From contig NZ_FOUI01000002.1 of NCBI RefSeq assembly GCF_900114825.1, positions 62,001 to 126,000 on the forward strand: 64,000 nt of DNA. Reading direction: 5' to 3'. The stretch comes from Halopseudomonas yangmingensis. Its GTDB lineage: Bacteria; Pseudomonadota; Gammaproteobacteria; Pseudomonadales; Pseudomonadaceae. The notes beneath the pieces are model-generated. The model made no database searches. It saw only the letters and a list, made by a program, of their open reading frames with translations, and had not been told where the DNA came from. The position numbers and the translations under genes were made by a program. This document shows, piece after piece, positions 19,451 to 27,476 of the stretch. How positions within the stretch are numbered: the stretch's first letter is position 1; each line of letters starts with the position of its first letter.

Positions 19451-19477
19451 GCATGAGCAGTCTGAGACTGCTCATGC
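19451..19477. terminator. Hairpin between convergent genes
   Basis: Perfect 11-bp arms GCATGAGCAGT / ACTGCTCATGC with a 5-nt loop, between the end of the small membrane-protein gene and the convergent end of hsdR. A-rich sequence lies on its left and T-rich on its right, so it could stop transcription from both sides. Confidence 0.7.
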
Positions 19478-19512
19478 CGTTGGTTCGCTCATTTCTTTTT
19501 TCTCTCTCAGCG

Positions 19513-22500
19513 TCAAACCAGTCCGAAATAGCGTTCGAAAAACACTGCCAGCTTGCCCAGCACTGTCTGTTTCTTGGCTGCATGACCATTGCCCTGCGAG
19601 AACCGCGATACCGGCGGCAGAATCTTGGTGATAGCCGTGCCGGCCGTGGGGATGGAGCCGTCACGGAACGCCTGTTCGACGAACTCGCGCGCCGCTTCGC
19701 CGTTGAGGTTTTCCTCCGTGATGATGCGCTCCAGTTCCTCGGTCTTCTTGGCCGCCATAAAGCTCTGCCATTGGGCGTCCACCTTGGCCCTGGTGTTCAC
19801 CGACTCCACGAACTGAACGATGAGATCCTTCTTGTTGCGCAGGCTGGGGCTGGCATTGATGGCGCGCTCGATGGTGGCGCGGATTTCCTTGTCGTCGCCC
19901 GAGCCCTTTTTCTTCAGGTACTGCTCGACCAGCAGCAGGATGTAATCGACGTTGATTTCCACCTGCTTGATCAACTCGATCTCGAAGACAACGTCGTCGT
20001 TGATCGATTCCTTCTCCGCTTCGGACGTGGTGCGGAACTCGGCATACAGGTTCAGATAGACGCTCTGGTAATCCTGATACTGCCGCTCGCTGAGAATCTC
20101 GTTCCCGGCAAAATCGTCGAAGGCCGTCAGGATATTTTTCAGCCGCAGGATCGAACCAAATAGCTTGATGAATGCCTTCTGCGCCGCTTCGCCGACGATG
20201 GCCTGCCCCAGCGGGAATTTGTCGAGCAGCTCGCCGACTCGGGCCTGGTATTCAGCGTAATACTCGGCATAAGGCTTCAGCAGCACGATGCCCTTGGCGT
20301 CCTTGTTGCCGAACAAGGCCAGCGCATCGTTGGTTTCCTGCTCCAGGTTGCGGAAGGAAACGATGTTGCCGTAGGTCTTGACCGAGTTGAGGATGCGGTT
20401 GGTGCGCGAATACGCCTGGATCAGGCCGTGCGCCTTGAGGTTCTTGTCCACCCACAGCGTGTTCAGCGTGGTGGCGTCGAAGCCGGTCAGGAACATGTTG
20501 ACCACAATGACCAAGTCCAACTCGCGCTTCTTCAGACGCTGCGACAGATCCTTGTAGTAGTTCTGGAACTTGTCCGCCGAGGTGTCGAAGCTGGTGGCGA
20601 ACAGCGCGTTGTAATCCTTGATCGCGGCATCCAGAAAGTCCCGCGAGCTCTGATCCAGCCCCTCAGCCTCGAACTCCTCCTCGCCAAGCAGGCCGTCTTC
20701 GTCGTCCTCGTTGGCGGCAAAGCTATAGATCAGCCCAACCTTGAGCCGCTCAGCATCAGGCAGCCCCTGCTGCTGCGCAGCAAGTTCCGCGTAGTACCGC
20801 TTGGCCGCATCAATCGAGGCACAGGCAAACAGCGAGTTGAAGCCCGCCACCCGCTTGCCGTCATGGCGATAGGTGCTGGCGCGCTTGGTCTTCTGATCGA
20901 AATGCTCGCGGATATAACCGACGATCTGGCTGATGCGCTCCGGCGCCAGCAGGGCGCGCTCGGTGTCGATGGCCGAGACCTGCTTGTCCTTGATCCGCGC
21001 CTGCATCTTGAGGGTATTGATGTAGTCGATGCGAAACGGCAGGACATTCTTGTCGTTGATCGCATCGACGATGGTGTAGGTGTGCAGCTTGTCGCCAAAG
21101 GCCTGCTCGGTGGTGCGACGCAACGGGTTGCCGCCGGTTCCCGAGTTCTTCGCAAAGATCGGTGTGCCGGTGAAACCGAACAGGTGGTAGCGCTTGAACA
21201 CACGGGTGATTTCGCTGTGCATGTCGCCGAACTGGCTGCGGTGGCACTCGTCGAAGATCACCACCACATGCGCGTCGTACACCGGGTGCTTCTTGTTCTT
21301 GGCCACAAAGCGCGAGAGCTTCTGAATGGTGGTGATGATGATCCGCGCGTTTGGGTCTTCCAGCTGCTTCTGCAGCACCGAGGTCGAGGTATTGGAGTTG
21401 GCCGCGCCTTTCTCGAAGCGCTCGTATTCGCGCATGGTCTGGTAGTCCAGATCCTTGCGATCCACCACGAACAGCACCTTGTCGATGTCCGGCAGGCCAC
21501 GGGCGAGCTGGGCGGCCTTGAAGCTGGTCAGCGTCTTGCCCGAGCCCGTGGTGTGCCAGATGTAACCACCCGCCGCCACAGTGCCCAACTGGCGGTGATT
21601 GGTTGAGGTGGCAATGCGCTGCAGGATGCGCTCGGCGGCAACGATCTGATAAGGGCGCATCACCAGCAGTTTGCGATCCACATCAAACACGCAGTACTTG
21701 GTCAGCACGTTCAGCAGCGAATGCTTGGCGAAAAAGGTCTTGGTAAAGCCCACCAACTCGGTGATGGGCTGGTTGCGCGCGTCGGCCCACCAACTGGTGA
21801 AGGAAAAACTGTTGGAGGTTTTGCTTTTGCTGCGCTTGCCGGACTGCTCCTTCAAGTGCCCGTCGCGCACGGTGTTGCTGTAGTACTTGGTCAGCGTGCC
21901 ATTGCTGATCACAAACAGTTGCACGTACTCGAACAGGCCGCTGCCCGCCCAGAAGCTGTCGCGCTGGTAACGGTTGATCTGGTTGAAGGCTTCGCGGATG
22001 TCCACGCCACGGCGCTTGAGCTCGATATGCACCATCGGCAGGCCGTTGACCAGCACCGTTACATCGAAGCGCGTGGCGTGCTTGCCGCCGTGCTCGCCGG
22101 TCGGCGTTTCATACTGGTTGATCACCTGCAAGACGTTGTTGTGGATATTGGCCTTGTCGATCAGATAAATGTTCTTGCTGCTACCATCATCGCGCTTCAA
22201 GACCTGGACGTGGTCCTCCTGCAGGCGCGCGGTTTTTTCCAGAATGCCGTCATTGGTGCCCGCAATGCAGGTGGCGAAGAAGCCCTGCCACTCGTTGTCA
22301 GAAAACTCGATCTTGTTGAGCTGCTCCAGCCTGGCCCGCAGGTTGGCGACCAGCTCGGCCTCCGAACTGATCGGCAGGTACTCGTAGGCCTGCCGCTGCA
22401 GTTGTTCGACAAAAGCACTCTCCAGCGCCGCCTCGCTCTGGTAGCCGGTCTCGCGCACACCCAGCGCATCCGGCAGAAACTCGGCCACCACGGTGCTCTC

Positions 22501-22551
22501 GTTGGAGAGTGCAATGGCCTCGTAGCGGTAGGGCTGGATCTCAATGCTCAT
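19513..22551 (-). CDS. hsdR: Type I restriction enzyme R subunit
   Basis: 1012-residue motor/nuclease subunit of a type I restriction-modification complex. The N-terminal nuclease site is Asp163 with Glu177-x-Lys179 (in LPMVHIELKRRG). The translocase has Walker A TGSGKT at 335-340, DECH at 434-437 and FTGTPIF. The late motif LDLVIVVNMFLTGFDA and the arginine-finger-containing helicase motif QAYSRTNR are also present. Its start overlaps the hsdS stop by 4 bp. All motifs are intact, so the enzyme is predicted to be active. Confidence 0.96.
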   Translation of the reverse strand: MSIEIQPYRYEAIALSNESTVVAEFLPDALGVRETGYQSEAALESAFVEQLQRQAYEYLPISSEAELVANLRARLEQLNKIEFSDNEWQGFFATCIAGTNDGILEKTARLQEDHVQVLKRDDGSSKNIYLIDKANIHNNVLQVINQYETPTGEHGGKHATRFDVTVLVNGLPMVHIELKRRGVDIREAFNQINRYQRDSFWAGSGLFEYVQLFVISNGTLTKYYSNTVRDGHLKEQSGKRSKSKTSNSFSFTSWWADARNQPITELVGFTKTFFAKHSLLNVLTKYCVFDVDRKLLVMRPYQIVAAERILQRIATSTNHRQLGTVAAGGYIWHTTGSGKTLTSFKAAQLARGLPDIDKVLFVVDRKDLDYQTMREYERFEKGAANSNTSTSVLQKQLEDPNARIIITTIQKLSRFVAKNKKHPVYDAHVVVIFDECHRSQFGDMHSEITRVFKRYHLFGFTGTPIFAKNSGTGGNPLRRTTEQAFGDKLHTYTIVDAINDKNVLPFRIDYINTLKMQARIKDKQVSAIDTERALLAPERISQIVGYIREHFDQKTKRASTYRHDGKRVAGFNSLFACASIDAAKRYYAELAAQQQGLPDAERLKVGLIYSFAANEDDEDGLLGEEEFEAEGLDQSSRDFLDAAIKDYNALFATSFDTSADKFQNYYKDLSQRLKKRELDLVIVVNMFLTGFDATTLNTLWVDKNLKAHGLIQAYSRTNRILNSVKTYGNIVSFRNLEQETNDALALFGNKDAKGIVLLKPYAEYYAEYQARVGELLDKFPLGQAIVGEAAQKAFIKLFGSILRLKNILTAFDDFAGNEILSERQYQDYQSVYLNLYAEFRTTSEAEKESINDDVVFEIELIKQVEINVDYILLLVEQYLKKKGSGDDKEIRATIERAINASPSLRNKKDLIVQFVESVNTRAKVDAQWQSFMAAKKTEELERIITEENLNGEAAREFVEQAFRDGSIPTAGTAITKILPPVSRFSQGNGHAAKKQTVLGKLAVFFERYFGLV

Positions 22552-23783
22552 GCGGCTTCCTTGAATGTGAGCAAACGGTCGCGGTAGTAGGCGTACTGCC
22601 GACGGCGAGCGGCGATCTCGGCAGGCAGACCGACTGAGATGTCATTTACCAGTGCATCGAACTTGTCGAGGATGGCGACGATGCGTGCCTGCTCCTCAAG
22701 CGAGGGAACAGGGATGGTCAGCTTGGCCAAGCTTTCTGAGGACAAGCGCTTCACCTTGGCTCGGGCGACAAACTTGTTCTTCTCCGCGTGAAACGCCGTG
22801 GTCTGGAAGTAATAGGAAACGAACCGAGGGTTCAGCGAATGTCGGAAGGCAAAGCAGTCATCATGAATCGCCACTTCGTCACGACCGAGCCAGGCCACCG
22901 CCTTGCCCACATCCTCAACCGTCTCGCCCACGCCAGCGATTATCAAATCGCCTGGCTGCGCAAAACGGAGCGACGAAGCCATATCAGCGCGCACATGTGA
23001 GACCGTCTTTTCGGTAGCAGTGCCGTACTGCGTGTAGATGTCGCCATAGTGGATACACGGCACCCCGTCTTCGACGTAGTCAGCCTTGGTAAAACGCCGA
23101 CCTCGGAAGAACTCGCCGACCTCGGCCATCGCGGCCCAGCGAATATCTTGATCGCTGAAAGCGAGCAAGGCGTCGCGGTAGTACTTGTACTGCCAGCGAC
23201 GCGCCTCAAGCTCCGCCTCAAGCTCCGCCTCAAGCTCCGCCTCAAGCTCCGTAAAGGCGTCAAGCACTTTCACGATTTCGCGCTGAATTTCGAGGGGCGG
23301 TAGCGGAAAACGAAACCTCTTGAATCCACTCATTTCTACCGAAGCAAAATTCGATGTAGTTGTGTTATTGCGACACCACTCTCCGAGTACAAAGCAGTAG
23401 TAGAAGGCAAATTTCATGTCTAGGAGAGAAGAAAATTCAGGCTTCAGCGCGAGTGAAGTGAACCTTTGGTTCGAGAGGTGTGGAACGGTGATGAGCGCAT
23501 GCTCACCAATCGTGGCAGAGGTCGCCATGATGATGGCGTTGGCAGGAAAGAGCTTCCCCCCCTTCACTGCTTCTTCAGTGACTTGCTGGAGCGACTCGTC
23601 CAAGATTCGGCCGTTTTCACGGATATCCTCCATTCGAAACCAGGGTATGGTTCCCGCGGCCCAATAGGACTTATTGGTCGTCGAGGGCGTATAGCCATTC
23701 TTCGTGTCAAAGAGCTCTTGGAGTTCCAGGAACGCCACCCCCTCCGGGCAAAGCTCATTGATCAATGCATCGATCCGGCTCAT
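22548..23783 (-). CDS. hsdS: Type I restriction specificity subunit
   Basis: 411 residues from the ATG at 23783 (MSRIDALINELCPEGV), which overlaps the rhuM stop; the longer open frame reaching 23996 is antisense-like within rhuM and was not used. Two target-recognition domains (about 20-180 and 225-365) are each followed by a helical conserved region. The central helix carries a four-times-repeated Leu-Glu-Ala-Glu unit (LEAELEAELEAELEA, residues about 180-200), encoded by four perfect 12-bp repeats. In type IC enzymes of the EcoR124 kind, such tetrapeptide repeats set the spacing between the two half-sites. Both conserved regions end in similar RRxQYxYYRDxLL motifs. Confidence 0.93.
   Translation of the reverse strand: MSRIDALINELCPEGVAFLELQELFDTKNGYTPSTTNKSYWAAGTIPWFRMEDIRENGRILDESLQQVTEEAVKGGKLFPANAIIMATSATIGEHALITVPHLSNQRFTSLALKPEFSSLLDMKFAFYYCFVLGEWCRNNTTTSNFASVEMSGFKRFRFPLPPLEIQREIVKVLDAFTELEAELEAELEAELEARRWQYKYYRDALLAFSDQDIRWAAMAEVGEFFRGRRFTKADYVEDGVPCIHYGDIYTQYGTATEKTVSHVRADMASSLRFAQPGDLIIAGVGETVEDVGKAVAWLGRDEVAIHDDCFAFRHSLNPRFVSYYFQTTAFHAEKNKFVARAKVKRLSSESLAKLTIPVPSLEEQARIVAILDKFDALVNDISVGLPAEIAARRRQYAYYRDRLLTFKEAA
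23203..23250 (-). repeat. Four perfect 12-bp tandem repeats inside hsdS
   Basis: GCCTCAAGCTCC occurs four times head to tail on the plus strand, encoding the LEAE repeats in the spacer helix of HsdS on the minus strand. The unit is a multiple of three, so gain or loss keeps the frame and would change the length of the recognition-sequence gap. Confidence 0.95.
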
Positions 23784-24781
23784 GGCTTTTTCTTCCCGGT
23801 GATTTTCTTCTGCACCGTCTTTACGATTTCCAGATAGGCCGCTTCCACCTCGCTCGGCTGCTCGTTCAACTGGGCGCGGAACTTGGCGTATTCCGTTTCG
23901 GCGTGAGCAATGGCCTGCTGGTGGCTGACTTTGCCAGCGCCTTCCAGGGCCTTGCCGCCCATGGCCAGAATCAGTTGCTCCAGGTGCGCGAGCCAATCCT
24001 TCATATAGGTCGGCTCATGGTTCATGGCGCGGAACTCGGCGGCATCGAAATAGGCCGAAACCAGCGTATTCAGGCGTTTGAGTTCGTCGGCGTTAAGGTA
24101 ATTCTTGGCATTAGTGACTTCGGCCTTGGTGGGCTGCTTGCCACTGAAGGACAGCAGGCCCATGAAGGGCTTACCGGCATCGGCACGCTGCCTGACCACT
24201 TCCGCCGCCGTCTGACCGTGGGCCGCGTAATGCAGCTTGTTCTGCACGGCCTTGAAGAACACCACACTGGCTTCGGCCTTGGGGTCGTAATCCACGCTGG
24301 TGGCGTACAGGTCGAGCACCTGACGGTAGAGCACCTTCTCGCTGGAGCGGATATCGCGGATGCGATCCAGCAGTTCTTTCCAGTAGCTGCCGCCGCCCAG
24401 GTTCTTCAGGCGCGCGTCATCCATGGTGAAGCCCTTGACCAGGTATTCGCGCAGGCGCTCGGTGGCCCAGATGCGAAAGCGCGTGCCCTGCTGCGACTTG
24501 ACCCGGTAGCCGACCGAGATGATGACGTCGAGGTTATAGAAGTTGGTCGGCTTGGTAGAAAATTCGGAAATTCCGATTTTTCTCATCACCTGCTCCGGCA
24601 CCAGCTCGCCTTCCTCGAAGACGTTCTTGATGTGCTCGTTGATGGTCGACTTGGCCTTGCCGAACAGCTCCGCCATCTGCTCCTGGGTCAGCCAGACCGT
24701 ATCGCCGTCTAGCCGTACATCGATGGCGGTTGCATCGCCACGTTGGTAAAGAATGATTTCCCCTGCTGGTTGCTCGCTCAT
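23780..24781 (-). CDS. rhuM: RhuM-family protein
   Basis: 333 residues. The N-terminal region has the RhuM pattern: IILYQRGDATAIDVRLDGDT, then VWLTQEQMAELFGKAKSTIN, then FYNLDVIISVGYRVKSQQGT and FRIWATERLREYLVKGF. A helical C-terminal half follows. RhuM was named in a Salmonella pathogenicity island, but homologues are frequent inside type I restriction operons. It overlaps hsdM upstream and hsdS downstream by 4 bp each, so it is made together with the methylase and specificity subunits. A DNA-binding or regulatory part in the restriction complex is plausible but unproven. Confidence 0.9.
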   Translation of the reverse strand: MSEQPAGEIILYQRGDATAIDVRLDGDTVWLTQEQMAELFGKAKSTINEHIKNVFEEGELVPEQVMRKIGISEFSTKPTNFYNLDVIISVGYRVKSQQGTRFRIWATERLREYLVKGFTMDDARLKNLGGGSYWKELLDRIRDIRSSEKVLYRQVLDLYATSVDYDPKAEASVVFFKAVQNKLHYAAHGQTAAEVVRQRADAGKPFMGLLSFSGKQPTKAEVTNAKNYLNADELKRLNTLVSAYFDAAEFRAMNHEPTYMKDWLAHLEQLILAMGGKALEGAGKVSHQQAIAHAETEYAKFRAQLNEQPSEVEAAYLEIVKTVQKKITGKKKP

Positions 24782-26358
24782 GCCTGGCCTCCTTCCAGAT
24801 CCGCAACGATGGCGTCGATCTGCTTTCGCAACTCCGTTTGCCGGGCAACGATGCCGCTGATTTTTTCGTTGAGCTCGCGAATATCCACCACTTCACTGGT
24901 GTCGGCCTGTTCGACGTAGCTGGAGACGGCGATGTTGTAGCCGTTGGCGGCGATGTCACCGTTCTCAACCATGCGTGCGAAATGGTCGATGTTCTGGCGA
25001 CCAGTGAATGCGTCGAGGATTTTCCGCTGGTGATCGAGCAACATCTTGTTCTTGTTGCCGCTGCGCACGAACAGGCTGGAGGCGTCGATGAACAGCGTGG
25101 CGTTGTCGCGCTTGGACTTCTTCAACACGATGATGCAGGTCGCGATGGTGGTGCCGAAGAACAGGTCCGGCGGCAACTGGATAACGGCATCGACGTAGTT
25201 GTTGTCGATGAGGTACTTGCGAATCTTGGCTTCCGCACCGCCGCGATAGAGCACGCCGGGGAACTCGACAATGGCAGCCGTGCCGTTAACTGCCAGCCAG
25301 CTGAGAATGTGCAACGTGAAGGCCAGGTCGGCCTTACTCTTGGGTGCGAGCACGCCGGCCGGAGCGAAGCGCGGGTCGTTGATCAGCAGCGGGTTGGCAT
25401 CGCCATCCCATTTGATCGAGTACGGCGGATTGGAGACGATGGCCTCGAAGGGCTCGTCATCCCAGTGCGCTGGATCGGTCAGCGTATCGCCATGGGCGAT
25501 GTTGAACTTCTCGTAGTTCACGTTGTGCAGGAACATGTTGATCCGGCACAGGTTGTAGGTGGTTAGGTTGATTTCCTGGCCGTAGAAGCCCTGACGCACC
25601 TTGTTGTGGCCCAGCACCTTGGAGAAGCTGAGCAACAGCGAGCCGGAGCCGCAGGCTGGGTCATAAACCTTGTTGACCTCCTTCTTGCCCACCACCGTGA
25701 TGCGGGCCAGCAGTTCGGAGACTTCCTGCGGGGTATAGAACTCGCCACCGGACTTGCCGGCGGTGGAAGCATACATCTGCATCAGGTATTCATAGGCGTC
25801 GCCGAACAGGTCGATGCTGTTGTCGGCAAAATTGCCCGAGCTGTTGCCCAGCGGCAGATCGCCGATGGCGTCGAGCAGCTTCACCAGCTTTTCGTTGCGC
25901 TTGGCAACGGTGGGGCCGAGCTTGCTGCTGTTGACGTCCAGGTCATCGAACAGCCCTTTGAAGTCATCCTCGCTACCAGCGCCCAACGCCGAGGCCTCGA
26001 TGTCCTTGAACACTTGTGACAGGGTCTCGTTGAGGTTCGGGTCATGGCGGGCGCGCTTGCGCACATTGGCGAACAGGTGCGACGGCAGGATGTAGAAGCC
26101 CTTTTCCTGAACCGTTTCGTAACGGCCCACGATAGCGTGGGCGTCTGCCAAATCGCTGTAGTCAAAATCCGCACTACCCGCGCGGCGCTCCTGTTCGTTG
26201 AGGTAGTTGGTCAGGTTCTCCGAGATGAAGCGGTAGAACAGCATGCCAAGAACGTAGGTCTTGAAGTCCCACCCATCGACGCTGCCACGTAGGTCGTTGG
26301 CGATGCGCCAGATGGTTTTGTGCAGTTCGGCGCGTTCAAGATCTCTGGTGTTGCTCAT
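24778..26358 (-). CDS. hsdM: Type I restriction-modification methyltransferase subunit
   Basis: 526-residue N6-adenine methyltransferase subunit. An N-terminal helical HsdM_N domain (about 10-160) is followed by SAM motif I YDPACGSGSLLLS at 232-244 and catalytic NPPY at 310-313 (EAIVSNPPYSIKW). The C-terminal helices contact HsdS. It opens the restriction operon and lies 72 bp downstream of the WYL regulator gene on the same strand, so the regulator may read through into it. Confidence 0.96.
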   Translation of the reverse strand: MSNTRDLERAELHKTIWRIANDLRGSVDGWDFKTYVLGMLFYRFISENLTNYLNEQERRAGSADFDYSDLADAHAIVGRYETVQEKGFYILPSHLFANVRKRARHDPNLNETLSQVFKDIEASALGAGSEDDFKGLFDDLDVNSSKLGPTVAKRNEKLVKLLDAIGDLPLGNSSGNFADNSIDLFGDAYEYLMQMYASTAGKSGGEFYTPQEVSELLARITVVGKKEVNKVYDPACGSGSLLLSFSKVLGHNKVRQGFYGQEINLTTYNLCRINMFLHNVNYEKFNIAHGDTLTDPAHWDDEPFEAIVSNPPYSIKWDGDANPLLINDPRFAPAGVLAPKSKADLAFTLHILSWLAVNGTAAIVEFPGVLYRGGAEAKIRKYLIDNNYVDAVIQLPPDLFFGTTIATCIIVLKKSKRDNATLFIDASSLFVRSGNKNKMLLDHQRKILDAFTGRQNIDHFARMVENGDIAANGYNIAVSSYVEQADTSEVVDIRELNEKISGIVARQTELRKQIDAIVADLEGGQA

Positions 26359-26430
26359 GGGACGGTAATCACTCTCAGTTTTCGTGTCGCCGGATGACTA
26401 ACGCATCGCGGCGTGTATGTAATCGTTCGC

Positions 26431-27315
26431 TCAGGTCGCTCGGTAACCGGGCGCCAGCACCGCTGTTTCCACGCCGTAGAGCAGCAGGGGATCTTTCAGC
26501 CAGAGGCGGTACTCCGGATCACGCAGCCGATGATCTGGCGAACAGTCGACGCTCCATTTGCGCAGTACGTAACCCGCCGTGGCCCCGCGCAGCCTCAGGC
26601 GCAGCACACCGTCTTGCATGGCGTAATCCATGGCGGTGATGTCCGGATGCGGCTGGTCGGGGTGTGGCACCAATTCGACCTCCAATATCCGGCTCCACTG
26701 GACATCCTGCTCCGGTCGCTCGTGCTCGGCGACGGGAGACTCCATCAGCAGCTTCGGCCGCCTGATGCGCGTGACCACGAAGTCCCGAAATGCACCGCGC
26801 TTGCGGTCATAGCCGCGCACGTGCCAGCGCAAGCCCGTATCGATGAGGGCAAACGGCACGATCTCCCGCTGGGTCTTGCCGCTGCCTAGGGAGTAGTACT
26901 CCACACGCAGAGGGCAGCGGTGGTAAATGGCACGAGTCACGATACCCAGCGTATCCAGATCCGGCTGGGTAAGACGCCCGGACGTTACGCAGGAGATTCC
27001 CGGCGCACTGCTTGCCGGCTCGCCATCACCAAAACCCTCTGCCAGCCAGGCCAGAACCCGGTCAGCAGAGAAGGTGAAGATCGGCCGGAACTCCTTGGTC
27101 GGCGTGTAGATTTTGCTGCTGCGGTCATAGGCCAGGTTGTTGCCGGCGAGCTCACGATAGGTGGCGAGGTCACGGGTGGCGGCCGCCGTTTGAATGCCGA
27201 AGCGCTGAATCAGGTCCTGCCGGCCTATCTCCCCCACGAATCGCAGGCGCAACTCCAGGTAGGCCAGGCGATCGCGCTGGGCTTGCGTTAGTTGCGAGAG
27301 AGCTTCAGTGGTCAT
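26431..27315 (-). CDS. WYL-domain transcriptional regulator (BrxR/CapW-like)
   Basis: 294 residues from the ATG at 27315. The alternative ATG at 27363 lies inside the predicted promoter, so it is rejected. An N-terminal winged helix (LTQAQRDRLAYLELRLRFVG then IGRQDLIQRFGIQTAAATRD) precedes a WYL core (RVEYYSLGSGKTQREIVPFA, then LRWHVRGYDRKRGAFRDFVV) and a WCX-like C-terminal domain. This architecture matches regulators that sit beside phage-defence operons (BrxR of BREX, CapW of CBASS) and repress them until a ligand is sensed. It stands between the type I system on its own strand and the divergent NUDIX-McrBC unit, so it may control both. Confidence 0.9.
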   Translation of the reverse strand: MTTEALSQLTQAQRDRLAYLELRLRFVGEIGRQDLIQRFGIQTAAATRDLATYRELAGNNLAYDRSSKIYTPTKEFRPIFTFSADRVLAWLAEGFGDGEPASSAPGISCVTSGRLTQPDLDTLGIVTRAIYHRCPLRVEYYSLGSGKTQREIVPFALIDTGLRWHVRGYDRKRGAFRDFVVTRIRRPKLLMESPVAEHERPEQDVQWSRILEVELVPHPDQPHPDITAMDYAMQDGVLRLRLRGATAGYVLRKWSVDCSPDHRLRDPEYRLWLKDPLLLYGVETAVLAPGYRAT

Positions 27316-27345
27316 TCTTGGACTGGCCTTAGTTAAAGCCGGGAC

Positions 27346-27376
27346 AGCATAAATTGCGATCACAACACCCGCAATT
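27346..27376 (-). promoter_or_regulatory. Promoter of the WYL gene overlapping an inverted repeat
   Basis: On the minus strand, TTGCGG (27369-27374), a 17-bp spacer and TATGCT (27346-27351) form a sigma-70-like promoter ending about 30 bp before the WYL start. The arms AATTGCG (27352-27358) and CGCAATT (27370-27376) form an inverted repeat with an 11-bp centre covering the -35 to -10 spacer. This is the expected place for an autorepressor. The rest of the 160-bp divergent region should hold the promoter for the NUDIX operon, but no convincing one was seen. Confidence 0.55.
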
Positions 27377-27476
27377 AAAAATCACGAACGCACCATTTAC
27401 AGATCATTTTGATTCGTAATAGCCTAAGGCGATCTTCGGGCGCCCCGCTGCCCGACCCACAAACTCAGGGACGGGC

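Noticed and set aside
20428-21606. 392-codon plus-strand open frame
   Set aside because: Antisense shadow of hsdR, whose helicase motifs are intact.
23203-23250. Short CRISPR-like repeat array
   Set aside because: The repeats are contiguous 12-mers inside the hsdS reading frame with no spacers.
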